Shown here piece after piece: positions 54,064 through 62,808 of a stretch of DNA of 64,000 nucleotides. Every line of letters begins with the position of its first letter. Positions within the stretch are counted from its first letter, which is position 1. The stretch lies in the NCBI GenBank assembly GCA_903907995.1, contig CAIVQH010000023.1, forward strand, positions 124,001 to 188,000. Direction: 5' to 3'. The notes under the pieces were generated by a model. That model made no database searches, was not told the DNA's origin, and saw nothing but the letters and a program-made list of their open reading frames with translations. Both the position numbers and the translations under genes were made by a program. Origin of the DNA: an uncultured Verrucomicrobiota bacterium. GTDB taxonomy: Bacteria > Verrucomicrobiota > Verrucomicrobiia > Limisphaerales > UBA9464.

Positions 54064-54681
54064 ATGAAAGCCAAGACGGACGCCCGTATTGATGCCTACA
54101 TCGCCGAGGCGGCAGAATTCGCCCGCCCAATCCTGAAGCATCTACGCCAGCTGGTCCACCAAGCCTGCCCCAAGGTCGAGGAAACCATGAAGTGGAGCCA
54201 CCCCAACTTCGTGTACGGCGGCAAAATCCTGTGCAACTTGGCCGCGTTCAAGTCGCACTGCTCCTTCGGCTTCTGGCATCAGGACCTCGCGGCGGTGATC
54301 GCCCGTGATGGCGGCCAAGCCGAGGCCGCGATGGGGCAGTTCGGCCGGATCACCAGCCTCGCCGACCTGCCGGGTGACCGGACGCTGCTGGGCTATCTCA
54401 AACAGGCAGCGCAGCTCAATGAGTCGGGAAAGCCCGCCCGCCCCCGTCCCGCTTCCAAGCCCAAAGCCGAACCAAAAATCCCAACCGACCTGAAGACGTT
54501 GTTAGCCGCGCACCCCAAAGCTGCGGACACCTTCGCAAAATTCAGCCCGAGCCATCGTCGGGAATACCTCGAGTGGATCACCGAGGCCAAACGCGAGGAA
54601 ACCCGGCAGAAGCGCCTGGAGACCACAATCCAGTGGCTCACCGAGGGCAAGACGCGCAACTGGCGCTACAAAAACTGCTGA
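54064..54681 (+). CDS. YdeI/OmpD-associated family protein with DUF1801 domain
   Basis: A 205-residue cytosolic protein. Residues 1-110 form a DUF1801 domain (LRQLVHQACPKVEETMKWSHPNFVYGGKILCNLAAFKSHCSFGFWH). After a Pro/Lys-rich linker, residues 140-205 form the YdeI C-terminal module (LKTLLAAHPKAADTFAKFSPSHRREYLEWITEAKREETRQKRL). This two-part layout is common. The function is unclear, with YdeI linked to peptide resistance in enterobacteria. ATG 54064 is used. It is convergent with the MBL gene. Confidence 0.88.
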   Translation: MKAKTDARIDAYIAEAAEFARPILKHLRQLVHQACPKVEETMKWSHPNFVYGGKILCNLAAFKSHCSFGFWHQDLAAVIARDGGQAEAAMGQFGRITSLADLPGDRTLLGYLKQAAQLNESGKPARPRPASKPKAEPKIPTDLKTLLAAHPKAADTFAKFSPSHRREYLEWITEAKREETRQKRLETTIQWLTEGKTRNWRYKNC

Positions 54682-54708
54682 CCACGGCCACCGGCCTGCC
54701 CCTGCCCC

Positions 54709-55758
54709 TCAATACCATTTCCGCAACCGCACCTCGATGCCGAGATCGGTCCCAACCTGGCGCTTGAAACTGTTCACGTCGGTCGTCGTGCCCCCCACCT
54801 GGTAATGGTAGGGATAGACCACGCGCGGCTGGAAGGCGCGCACACATTTCACCGCGTCGGTCAGGTTCATCGTGTACGGCACGACCATGCACACGAACGC
54901 GACGTCGATGTTGGCCAGGGCCCGGATTTCCGGGATGTTGTCCGTGTCACCGCTCATAAAAATCCGCCGTCCGCCGAGCGTGACCACGTACCCGTTGCCC
55001 GCCCCTTTGGGATGATAACCCGACGTGAAGTTGTACGAGGGGCTGGCCGCAATGGTCAGCCCCAGCACATTGGTCTGCGCCCCGTTCGCCAGCGGGATGC
55101 AGACGGCCTTGTTCGCGGCCGAAAGGCTCGCATACACGGCGGCCGGCGCGACGATGACCGCGTTGGTTTTTCTCATCGCCGTCACCGTCGAGTTGTCAAA
55201 GTGATCGCCATGACTGTGGCTGATCAGAATCAAATCGGCCTTGGGCAGCCCGTTAAACGCGGCCGCACCGCCCACGGGATCATTGTAGATGACCAGATCC
55301 TTCCAACGCATGACAAAGGAGGCGTGATTGACCGGGTGGATCACCACTTCCCCGTCGTCCGTGATCAGATGGTCGCCGGTCAGCACGTCAGTGTTGGTGA
55401 CTTCCACCGTCCGGTAGAGGCGGCTGGCCGCGTAAGCCGCCCCGGCATCCGTCTGCGGATTGGAGGCGGCACTACGGAAGGTGAGGAGTGGCAGCCAGTC
55501 CTGAAGGTTCGTCGACGCGTCCAGCCGGTAGTTGTGACCGGTCGGTGCGATCAGCTGCAGTTGGATGTCACCGTTCGTCTGGCGCTGGATCGAACTGAAG
55601 CTGACATCCTGGGCGATGCTGGGTCCGGAAAAGGACAGCAAGCACAGCAGGACGATGACGGCCCGCACCCTCAGGAATAGGCCAAGCTGGGTTCGGGGCA
55701 GGCTAAATCCGGATTGGAACATGATACGGTGGAGCCGGGGGACGACCCGCTTCTGCAC
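54709..55758 (-). CDS. Exported MBL-fold metal-dependent hydrolase with an N-terminal ASTNL module
   Basis: A 349-residue protein. After a membrane/signal segment (RVRAVIVLLCLLSFSGPSIA) comes a short beta module with YRLDASTNLQDWLPLLTF, a motif common in verrucomicrobial exported proteins. The MBL domain follows, with DLILISHSHGDHFDN (intact HxHxDH), IFMSGDTDN and YPYHYQVGG. It resembles the UlaG-like L-ascorbate-6-phosphate lactonase group of MBL proteins. The substrate is unknown. The frame opens at 55758; ATG 55722 is an alternative start. The pair of convergent genes has 27 bases between the ends. Confidence 0.85.
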   Translation of the reverse strand: MQKRVVPRLHRIMFQSGFSLPRTQLGLFLRVRAVIVLLCLLSFSGPSIAQDVSFSSIQRQTNGDIQLQLIAPTGHNYRLDASTNLQDWLPLLTFRSAASNPQTDAGAAYAASRLYRTVEVTNTDVLTGDHLITDDGEVVIHPVNHASFVMRWKDLVIYNDPVGGAAAFNGLPKADLILISHSHGDHFDNSTVTAMRKTNAVIVAPAAVYASLSAANKAVCIPLANGAQTNVLGLTIAASPSYNFTSGYHPKGAGNGYVVTLGGRRIFMSGDTDNIPEIRALANIDVAFVCMVVPYTMNLTDAVKCVRAFQPRVVYPYHYQVGGTTTDVNSFKRQVGTDLGIEVRLRKWY

Positions 55759-55774
55759 CGATTACATTCGTAAG

Positions 55775-56653
55775 TCACTTCAAAAATCCCTGAACTTTCA
55801 GCCAGAAGACTAGGTCCTTCCCCCATGGATGGACGTTCTCGAACTCCGGCGGTTTCGCCACCAGCCCGATGCCATGGTGCCCCTGCTGGTAGATATGCAG
55901 GTCAAACGGCACGCCATTGCGCTGGAGCGCGGCGGCGAATTCGAGCGAGTTGCGCACCGGCACCGCATTATCCTCAAAGGTATGCCAGAGAAACGTCGGC
56001 GGCGTGCCGGGTGACACCTGCTTTTCGTTGGAAAGCAGGTTGATGAGTTCCGCCGAGGGATACTTGCCCAGCAGGTTTTCACGGGAACCGGCATGCCCGT
56101 ACGCCTCCATGGTGATCACCGCGTAGCACAGGATACCCAGGTCGGGCCGCGAACTCTGGCGCTCTACCGGGTCCGTGGCCGCCGCATTTCCGAGGTCGAA
56201 ATGGGTCAGCAGAGTTGAGGCAAGGTGGCCGCCGGCGCTGCTGCCCATGATGCCGACATGCTTGAGGTCCACCTTGAAATCGGCCGCCCGCGCCCGGACC
56301 AGGCGAACCGCCCGTGCGGCGTCATTCAGCATCACCGGATGCCGGTAGCCGTGGCTGCCCAGGCGGTACTTCAGCACAAACGCCGTCACGCCCTGCTGGT
56401 TGAGATAAAGCGCGTAATCATTGCCCTCGTGAGCCGCCAAGCCGCCGTAACCGCCGCCCGGGCACACGACGATCGCCGCACCAGTGGCCTTTTCCGGCGC
56501 GGGCAAGTATGGGGTGAGCGTGGGTATGTCGTAGTCGTTGGTGCCCAGCGCGCCGGGCGCGGCACCGGTCCAAAGCGGAAAAGCCGGCTGAATTTCAGCC
56601 CGTGCGGTCGCGAGCAACGAGAGCATGGCCAGGAGGCGAACGAGAGTTTTCAT
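55775..56653 (-). CDS. Secreted alpha/beta hydrolase (BD-FAE/acetyl-esterase-like)
   Basis: A 292-residue protein with a signal peptide ([19 protein letters not shown]). [14 protein letters not shown] is the oxyanion loop, [13 protein letters not shown] has the nucleophile Ser, TFEDNAVP gives the acid and QGHHGIGL the His. The set matches BD-FAE-like esterases that remove acetyl groups or cleave polysaccharide or pectin esters. ATG 56653 is chosen for the signal peptide. It diverges from the dehydratase gene, so the 92-base gap should contain both promoters. Confidence 0.88.
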   Translation of the reverse strand: MKTLVRLLAMLSLLATARAEIQPAFPLWTGAAPGALGTNDYDIPTLTPYLPAPEKATGAAIVVCPGGGYGGLAAHEGNDYALYLNQQGVTAFVLKYRLGSHGYRHPVMLNDAARAVRLVRARAADFKVDLKHVGIMGSSAGGHLASTLLTHFDLGNAAATDPVERQSSRPDLGILCYAVITMEAYGHAGSRENLLGKYPSAELINLLSNEKQVSPGTPPTFLWHTFEDNAVPVRNSLEFAAALQRNGVPFDLHIYQQGHHGIGLVAKPPEFENVHPWGKDLVFWLKVQGFLK

Positions 56654-56745
56654 GCGGATGGGTGAAGCATTGCCTCCTCGCCGACATACGACAAGGACAG
56701 GAAGTCGGCTCGCCTCCGCCGGCCGAGTCAGGTTTGCTTGGGCGC

Positions 56746-58692
56746 GTGACGCCTGCCGATTTTTTTGCCGCCAGTTCTGCCGACATCTTCCGAGTGCGCT
56801 CCAAGGCTTCCGGCCCCGTCGGCAAGCTAGCGCTGACGGAGGACCAGTTGCGCAATGCGCCCAGTGGCGACCTCTTCGGCCTCTCACAGAATGCCGGCAT
56901 GGGCTGGAATCCGGCGGAGGTCGGGCGCGACCCGTTCCTCATCCTCTCGACGCTCGGCGGCCTGCGCGCGCCGGATGGGACGCCGATCGCGCTGGGCTAT
57001 CACACCGGGCACTGGGAAATCGGGCTGCTGGTAAAAGCCGCTGCCGAGGAAATTCGCCGGCTCAAGGCAGTGCCCTTTGCCGGCTACGTCTCCGACCCCT
57101 GCGATGGGCGGACGCAAGGCACGAACGGCATGTTCGATTCGCTGCCCTACCGCAATGATGCCGCTATCGTCTTTCGCCGGCTCATCCGCTCGCTGCCTAC
57201 ACGGCGTGGAGTGCTCGGGGTCGCCACCTGCGACAAGGGCCTGCCTGCCATGATGATGGCCCTCGCCGGCATCCCCGACCTGCCCTCCGTGCTCGTGCCC
57301 GGCGGCGTCACCCTGCCGCCCGAATCGGGCGAGGATGCCGGGAAAATCCAAACCATCGGCGCCCGTTTCAGCCATGGGATGCTCTCTCTTGAGGAAGCCG
57401 CCGAACTCGGCTGCCGCGCGTGCGCGAGTCCTGGCGGGGGCTGCCAGTTTCTCGGTACCGCCGCCACAGCCCAGGTTGTTGGCGAAGCCCTCGGACTTTC
57501 CCTGCCCCACTCGGCGCTGGCCCCCAGCGGCGAGCCCGTGTGGACCGATCTGGCCGTGCAATCCGCCCGCGCCCTCGTCGAGCTGGCCGCCCGCAAGCTC
57601 ACGACCCGCGACCTGCTCACCGACGATTCGATCCGCAACGCGATGACCGTCCATGCGGCTTTCGGCGGCTCGACGAATCTGCTGCTGCACATCCCCGCCA
57701 TCGCGCACGCCGCCGGCCTGCGCCGCCCCACCGTGGATGACTGGACTGCCGTCAACCGCATCACTCCACGCCTCGTCAGCGTGCTGCCCAACGGTCCCGT
57801 GCATCATCCCACCGTCCGGGTCTTCCTCGCCGGCGGCGTGCCAGAGGTGATGCTGCATCTCCGCGCGCTGGGCCTGCTCCAGCTCGATGCCCTCACCGTC
57901 ACCGGCTCGCGACTCGGCGACGTGTTGGCCGCCTGGGAGAGCAGCGAACGGCGCAGCCGTTTCCGCGAGCTGCTTCGCGAACTCGACGGCGTGGAGCCCG
58001 ACGACGTGATCATGTCGCCCGCTCAGGCGAAGGCTCGCGGCCTCACCAGCACGGTGACCTTTCCGCGCGGCAACCTGGCGCCCGAAGGCTCGGTCATCAA
58101 ATCCACCTCCATCGATCCCTCCGTCGTGGATGCCGACGGCATCTATCGTCACGAAGGACCTGCCCGCGTGTACACCCGCGAGCGCGAGGCCATCGCCGCG
58201 ATCAAGCGCGGCGACGTCCACGCCGGCGACGTGCTGGTGCTGATGGGAGCCGGCCCCATCGGTACGGGCATGGAGGAAACCTACCAACTCACCAGCGCCC
58301 TGAAACACCTGCCCTTCGGCAAGCATGTCGCGCTGGTCACGGATGCCCGCTTCAGCGGTGTGAGCACGGGAGCCTGCCTCGGCCATGTCGGCCCGGAGGC
58401 GCTCGCGGGCGGTCCGCTGGGCCGACTGCGCGATGGCGATATCATTCGCCTCGTGGTGGATCGCAACCAGCTCATCGGCACCGTTGATTTCGTGGGCGAA
58501 GGCACGCGTCGTTTCACCGCCGAAGAAGGCGCGGCAATCCTGGCCACCCGCGAACTATACCCCGGCCTCGCGCCCCATCCCGACCTGCCGGAAGACACGC
58601 GCCTGTGGGCCGCCCTGCAAGCCGTCGGTGGCGGCACCTGGGCCGGCTGCGTGTACGACGTAGAGGCGATCCTGGAGCGGCTCAAGAAATGA
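56746..58692 (+). CDS. YjhG/YagF-type sugar-acid dehydratase (IlvD/Edd family)
   Basis: A 648-residue dehydratase. The order of blocks matches YjhG/YagF closely: [98 protein letters not shown] (Fe-S cysteines in these blocks), [22 protein letters not shown] and [21 protein letters not shown]. YjhG and YagF convert D-xylonate to 2-keto-3-deoxy-xylonate, so sugar-acid catabolism is inferred. GTG 56746 is chosen; the frame is open further upstream without conserved sequence. Confidence 0.93.
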   Translation: MTPADFFAASSADIFRVRSKASGPVGKLALTEDQLRNAPSGDLFGLSQNAGMGWNPAEVGRDPFLILSTLGGLRAPDGTPIALGYHTGHWEIGLLVKAAAEEIRRLKAVPFAGYVSDPCDGRTQGTNGMFDSLPYRNDAAIVFRRLIRSLPTRRGVLGVATCDKGLPAMMMALAGIPDLPSVLVPGGVTLPPESGEDAGKIQTIGARFSHGMLSLEEAAELGCRACASPGGGCQFLGTAATAQVVGEALGLSLPHSALAPSGEPVWTDLAVQSARALVELAARKLTTRDLLTDDSIRNAMTVHAAFGGSTNLLLHIPAIAHAAGLRRPTVDDWTAVNRITPRLVSVLPNGPVHHPTVRVFLAGGVPEVMLHLRALGLLQLDALTVTGSRLGDVLAAWESSERRSRFRELLRELDGVEPDDVIMSPAQAKARGLTSTVTFPRGNLAPEGSVIKSTSIDPSVVDADGIYRHEGPARVYTREREAIAAIKRGDVHAGDVLVLMGAGPIGTGMEETYQLTSALKHLPFGKHVALVTDARFSGVSTGACLGHVGPEALAGGPLGRLRDGDIIRLVVDRNQLIGTVDFVGEGTRRFTAEEGAAILATRELYPGLAPHPDLPEDTRLWAALQAVGGGTWAGCVYDVEAILERLKK

Positions 58693-58697
58693 GGGGC

Positions 58698-58783
58698 AAC
58701 CGCTTATCTGCGCTGATAAACACTGATAGGGGTCAGCGATCGAAGCCGGCTTTATCAGTGCGGATCAGTGTCGATTAGCGGTT
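58698..58783. repeat. Inverted repeat, AACCGCTAATCGACACTGAT family (copy 2)
   Basis: The arms 58698-58728 and 58753-58783 match as complements at 24 of 31 positions. The right arm matches 19 of 20 positions of the arm at 25591-25610, 33 kb away. The element lies between the convergent ends of the dehydratase and pseudopilin genes. It is the best evidence in the window for a dispersed palindromic family. Confidence 0.82.
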
Positions 58784-58806
58784 TAAATTTAGCCGGCTGT
58801 GTAGCG

Positions 58807-59472
58807 TTACGGAATCAGCAGGCGGTTGATCGCGTTGGTGGAGGCCGCGGCGGCATCCCTGAAGGAAACTTGGAGCAGGTGGCGGTCGGCCTGCTGCACA
58901 CTGCCATCTCCCAGCACGATATTGCCCTCGCCCCGGTGAATCGTCTCTGAAAAGCCGACGATCTGGCTGGTCCGCAACAGCAGCAACCCAGGGCCCACGT
59001 CCACCCCATTGGTAGTCAGATTGCGGTCCCCACCCAGAATTGACCGGGGCTCGTTTTCATCAGCCTCCAAGCCCAGGAAGTAGCTCAGATTGGCCGGGCC
59101 GAAATTGGCGAAACCGGCAGCCGGGTCACGCTCCCGATCAGCTGGACATTTCAGAATCTCAGGCACGCTCAATTCGTTGGAGATGGCGAGGAAGTGTCGC
59201 CAGACCGCATTCGGATCGGCCAGGAGATCCTTGGTCCCATTGGTGCCGGATACCCGCCAAGGAAACTCACCACCGTGGTCCGTGGTGAAAATGCGAAAGG
59301 CGAGGCCGACATTCTTGAGATTGCTCACACAACTGATCCGCTCCGACTTGATTTTCGCCCGGGAAAGCCAGGGCACCACCAGCCCGGCGAGGATCACGAC
59401 CACCACCACGACCACGAGCACTTCCAGCAGGGTGATGGCGTCAGCCTTTCGCAGATGACGGTTAACTTTCAT
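58807..59472 (-). CDS. Pseudopilin-like H-X9-DG protein (copy 1)
   Basis: A 221-residue protein with a type II pilin-like N-terminus: short basic leader, then ADAITLLEVLVVVVVVVILAGLVVPWL. The cleavage-site residue is Ala rather than Gly, Ile follows it, and Glu5 is kept. The soluble part ends with the H-X9-DG pattern (HRGEGNIVLGDG) and SVQQADRH. Proteins of this type occur in large numbers in PVC genomes and are thought to be processed by prepilin peptidase. The gene is a tandem paralogue of 59516. Function is unknown. Confidence 0.87.
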   Translation of the reverse strand: MKVNRHLRKADAITLLEVLVVVVVVVILAGLVVPWLSRAKIKSERISCVSNLKNVGLAFRIFTTDHGGEFPWRVSGTNGTKDLLADPNAVWRHFLAISNELSVPEILKCPADRERDPAAGFANFGPANLSYFLGLEADENEPRSILGGDRNLTTNGVDVGPGLLLLRTSQIVGFSETIHRGEGNIVLGDGSVQQADRHLLQVSFRDAAAASTNAINRLLIP

Positions 59473-59515
59473 CGGAGTTGCCTTATCTTACCTGAAAACG
59501 CGCTTATGGACCACC

Positions 59516-60184
59516 CTACGGAATCAGCAGGCGGTTGATCGCGTTGGTGGAAGCCATGACGGCATCCACAACCGAATCCTGAAACCCGCTGCTGGTGCAT
59601 TGCTGCACGCTGCCGTCACCCGCCAGCACGTTGCCGGCAGAGTGGTGAATCTTCTTGGAGAAGCCGGCATTCTGGTTCGTACCCAGCAGAAGAAGCCCCG
59701 GCCCCACGTCCATGCCATTCGTCGTCACATTGCGGTCCCCGGCCAGGATCGTTTGAGGGCGGGTCTCGTCTGCCTGCAGGCCCAGGAAATAGCTCAGATT
59801 ATTGGGACCAAAGGTGGAGAAATTGGTGGCCATCCGGCGTTCTTTATCCGACGGACACAGGAGGACTCTGGGGGAACTCAGCTCGTTGGAGACAAACTGA
59901 AAATGCCGCCAGCCTGAGCCCGGTTCAGCCAAGGTATCCTTGGTCCCATTGGTGCCGGACAACTGCCACGGCCATTGGCCTCCGTGGTCGGTAGTAAAAA
60001 TGCGAAAGGCGAGGCCGACGTTCTTGAGGTTGTTGACGCAGTTGATTCTGGAGGCACTCGCACGCGAAGGCCGACATATCGTCGGCAGAAGCATTCCGGC
60101 AATGATCGCCATCAGCGCCACCAGCACGATCACTTCCAGCATCGTGACGGCGCTCTCCTTACGCCGTCGTGAACCCAGGATCAT
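59516..60184 (-). CDS. Pseudopilin-like H-X9-DG protein (copy 2)
   Basis: A 222-residue protein, paralogous to its downstream neighbour: the core FRIFTTDHGG, SGTNGTKD, NLSYFLGLQAD, GPGLLLL and the tail ASTNAINRLLIP are shared. The N-terminus is ESAVTMLEVIVLVALMAIIAGMLLP, again with Ala at the cleavage site. HHSAGNVLAGDG is the H-X9-DG motif. The 3' ends of the two genes are nearly identical in DNA, suggesting a recent duplication. The start is ATG 60184, or 60193. The two may form a surface-structure pair. Confidence 0.87.
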   Translation of the reverse strand: MILGSRRRKESAVTMLEVIVLVALMAIIAGMLLPTICRPSRASASRINCVNNLKNVGLAFRIFTTDHGGQWPWQLSGTNGTKDTLAEPGSGWRHFQFVSNELSSPRVLLCPSDKERRMATNFSTFGPNNLSYFLGLQADETRPQTILAGDRNVTTNGMDVGPGLLLLGTNQNAGFSKKIHHSAGNVLAGDGSVQQCTSSGFQDSVVDAVMASTNAINRLLIP

Positions 60185-60244
60185 GGATCCCACTAAGCAT
60201 TCGCAATGCCGAAAAGTAGCCGGCCTGCTGCCTTGAAGAGCGGC

Positions 60245-60715
60245 TCAGTAGTTGACCGGGTTCGGCGAGTACACGTCCCGCTCCGGTGGCTTGGGCAGCA
60301 TGCGCCAGCTCTCCAGCTTGCCGCCACGGAAGACGAGTTCGGCGCTCACGTAATCACGGAAGGCGTAGTCCGTCTCCAGCGTGCGGTCGAGGTAGCTGGA
60401 GCCGTCGTGGCGGGGAAATTCGCGGTAATGCCAGGAGTGGTAGGTGTCGGTCGCCGTGCTCTGGTAGAGCCAGGTGGTGCGCTCGCCGCTCGCGTCACCG
60501 CTGCGGAGCACCTGCGCCGGTTTGCCCCAGGAGATGTACACCGCATCCTCGCCCATGCCCGTGCGGAGCTGCCCCTGGTCCACCAGCGCGCGTTCATCGG
60601 CCGGCAACGCGGCGTAGGCGGCGGCCCGCTCGGCGCGGCGGGTTTCGACGGTGGACTGGCTGGCGCAGCCGGTGGCGAGCACCAGCAGGAGGGCGAAAAG
60701 TGAATAAAGTCGCAT
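60245..60715 (-). CDS. Lipoprotein with BamE/SmpA-like domain
   Basis: A 156-residue protein with a lipobox signal (MRLYSLFALLLVLATGCAS, Cys about 17). The mature part contains LVDQGQLRTGMGEDAVYISWGKPAQVLRSGDASGERTTWLYQ, which resembles the BamE/SmpA fold (GMTxxxVxxxLGxP). The tail LVFRGGKLESWRML fits the last strand. An outer-membrane assembly or stability role is inferred from the fold only. The start is ATG 60715. It lies downstream of the divergent EamA-like gene. Confidence 0.8.
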   Translation of the reverse strand: MRLYSLFALLLVLATGCASQSTVETRRAERAAAYAALPADERALVDQGQLRTGMGEDAVYISWGKPAQVLRSGDASGERTTWLYQSTATDTYHSWHYREFPRHDGSSYLDRTLETDYAFRDYVSAELVFRGGKLESWRMLPKPPERDVYSPNPVNY

Positions 60716-60824
60716 GACGAAGGGTGATGGTCCGACGTGGGTTGGAACGCCAGAATTCACCACCACAACGGTAGCCGACAAAGCGGTTGCTGGCCAGCCC
60801 GCCGACCGTATAGTCCGCACACGT

Positions 60825-61397
60825 ATGAACGCTCCCGCAGCTCCCGCTGGCAATACCTGGCTCGCCTACACCATGATCACGGTCTTTTCGTGGGGCGTGT
60901 ATGGCATTCTGCTCCACAAGGGGCAGGTGTTCATGGCGGACCCCGTGAACGGCCGCTACAAGGCCTTCCTCTTTGTCGGGCTGGCCTACTTCCTCACCGC
61001 CGTGCTCGCGCCGCTCTTCCTGCTGATGGCCAAGGGCGCCGCCTTCTCGGGCTACACCAGCACCGGCATGTCGTGGTCGCTGATCGCCGGCATCGCGGGA
61101 GCGGTCGGCGCGTTCGGCACGCTGCTGGCCTTCGGGGCCAAGGGCAGTCCGGCAACCGTGATGTCCATCGTCTTTGCGGGCGCGCCGGTGATCAACGCCT
61201 TGGTTTCGCTGTGGCTCTTCCGGCACGAGATTGATTTCGGCAAGGTCAGCCCGATGTTCTACCTCGGGCTCGCGCTCGCGGTCATCGGTGGCGGGCTGGT
61301 GACGCTTTATAAGCCCAACCCGGCCCCGGCGAAGAAGCCGGCGGCGGCCCAGACAGCCCCAGCCACGCCCGGAAGCGCGGCCACAAAGCTCTCCTGA
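60825..61397 (+). CDS. EamA-like drug/metabolite-transporter half protein
   Basis: A 190-residue membrane protein with about five helices (AYTMITVFSWGVYGILL, AFLFVGLAYFLTAVLAPLFLLM, WSLIAGIAGAVGAFGTLLAFG, TVMSIVFAGAPVINALVSLWLF, FYLGLALAVIGGGLVTLY) and a Pro/Ala/Lys tail. It fits the half-length EamA/DMT type in which two copies would dimerise. Substrate and direction are unknown. The ORF was placed at ATG 60825. It precedes the CapK-like gene with 5 bases between them. Confidence 0.78.
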   Translation: MNAPAAPAGNTWLAYTMITVFSWGVYGILLHKGQVFMADPVNGRYKAFLFVGLAYFLTAVLAPLFLLMAKGAAFSGYTSTGMSWSLIAGIAGAVGAFGTLLAFGAKGSPATVMSIVFAGAPVINALVSLWLFRHEIDFGKVSPMFYLGLALAVIGGGLVTLYKPNPAPAKKPAAAQTAPATPGSAATKLS

Positions 61398-61402
61398 ATC
61401 TT

Positions 61403-62692
61403 GTGGCGGTCACGGCCACCCCATCCGCACCTGAGGACGCGGCGACGCTCGCCAAGCTGCGTGCGTTGCTCCGCGAAGTCGTCGCGACCAATCCCTTTTA
61501 CGCACGCAAGCTGGCCAGTATCGGTTGCTCCGCCGAGCCCGCCTCGCTGGCGGATTTTACCGCCCGGTTTCCCTTCACCACCAAGGCGGAGGTGGTCGCC
61601 GACCAGACGGCGCATCCGCCCTACGGCACGAACCTGACCTACCCGCTCGCACGCTACACCCGCTGCCACCAGACCAGCGGCACCACCGGCACGGCCATGC
61701 GGTGGCTAGATACACCGGAAACCTGGTCGGCCATGACCGACGATTGGTGCGAGGTGTTCCGCAGCGCCGGCGTGGGACCGGGTGATCGCGCCTTTTTCGC
61801 CTTCAGTTTCGGACCGTTCCTCGGTTTCTGGCTCGCCTTTGAGGCGGCGCAACGGGTGGGCTGCCTGAGCTTCGCCGGCGGTGGCATGAGCAGCATCCTG
61901 CGGCTGCGCGTGCTGTTGCAGAACGAATGCACGCTGCTCTGCTGCACCCCCACCTACGCACTGCACCTGGCCGAAGTCGCGCAGGCCGAAGGGCTGGACC
62001 TGACCCGGAGCCACATACGGACCATCGTCGTTGCCGGCGAACCGGGCGGCAGCGTGCCCGCCACCCGCGCCCGGCTGAGCGCCGCCTGGAATGGCGCCCG
62101 CATCATCGATCATCACGGTATGACCGAAACCGGGCCGGTAACCCACGAGGTTCCCGGACAGCCCGGAACACTGGCGGTTTTTGCGGGCAGCTTCTTTGCC
62201 GAGGTCATTGATCCCACCACGACCGCGCCACTCGCCGACGGTGAAAAGGGTGAATTGGTGCTGACCACACTGAACCGGATTGGCTCACCGCTGATCCGCT
62301 ACCGCACTGGAGATCTGGTTCAGAGCACGAGGGTCAACGTGGCGCGGCCCGGCGCTGACGGGCGACCGATCTCCCTCATCACCTGGCATTTTGCCGGCGG
62401 GATTCTCGGTCGGGTGGACGACATGGTCATCGTGCGCGGCGTGAACATTTATCCGACCGCCGTCGAACAGATCGTCCGCAGTGTGCCGGAAATCGGCGAA
62501 TACCGGGCCACCTACGACACCCGGTCGGCGCTGCCGGAACTGATTCTCGACGTGGAGGCCACCCCCGCCGCCGCCGCCGAACTGGAACGGCGGCTGCAGG
62601 CCAGTCTTTCGCTCCGCATTCCGGTCACACCGGTTGCACCCGGTTCCCTGCCGCGCTTCGAGTTGAAGGCAAAACGCTGGCTGAGGCTTTGA
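61403..62692 (+). CDS. PaaK/CapK-type AMP-forming ligase family protein
   Basis: A 429-residue adenylating enzyme. The AMP-binding block QTSGTTGTAMRW, IDHHGMTETGPVTHE (with the TExGP pattern), RYRTGDLV and MVIVRGVNIYPTAVEQIV match the phenylacetate-CoA ligase family. A CoA-thioester of an aryl or acyl acid is a plausible product. CapK-type relatives occur in capsule or exopolysaccharide loci, which fits the flippase that follows. It starts with GTG 61403, close after the EamA-like gene. Substrate is not known. Confidence 0.85.
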   Translation: MAVTATPSAPEDAATLAKLRALLREVVATNPFYARKLASIGCSAEPASLADFTARFPFTTKAEVVADQTAHPPYGTNLTYPLARYTRCHQTSGTTGTAMRWLDTPETWSAMTDDWCEVFRSAGVGPGDRAFFAFSFGPFLGFWLAFEAAQRVGCLSFAGGGMSSILRLRVLLQNECTLLCCTPTYALHLAEVAQAEGLDLTRSHIRTIVVAGEPGGSVPATRARLSAAWNGARIIDHHGMTETGPVTHEVPGQPGTLAVFAGSFFAEVIDPTTTAPLADGEKGELVLTTLNRIGSPLIRYRTGDLVQSTRVNVARPGADGRPISLITWHFAGGILGRVDDMVIVRGVNIYPTAVEQIVRSVPEIGEYRATYDTRSALPELILDVEATPAAAAELERRLQASLSLRIPVTPVAPGSLPRFELKAKRWLRL

Positions 62693-62808
62693 ATCTGCCC
62701 CACAGCTTCGGCGAGCTTGGTGACGGCAGGTGAGTTCTCCGGTTGCGACCGCCCAATCCTAGCAAAAGGCTCGAATCCCGACCGCCCCTTGGCCAAGGTG
62801 CCGCTCCT
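62693..62808. other. Gap between CapK-like and flippase genes
   Basis: The 116 bases contain no ORF with a family match. A short segment GGCTCGAATCCCGACC looks like a tRNA T-arm, but no acceptor or anticodon arms can be found round it. I see no clear promoter or terminator. Confidence 0.3.

Noticed and set aside
62765-62785. Possible tRNA T-arm GGCTCGAATCCCGACC
   Set aside because: No D-arm, anticodon arm or matching acceptor stem can be drawn around it.
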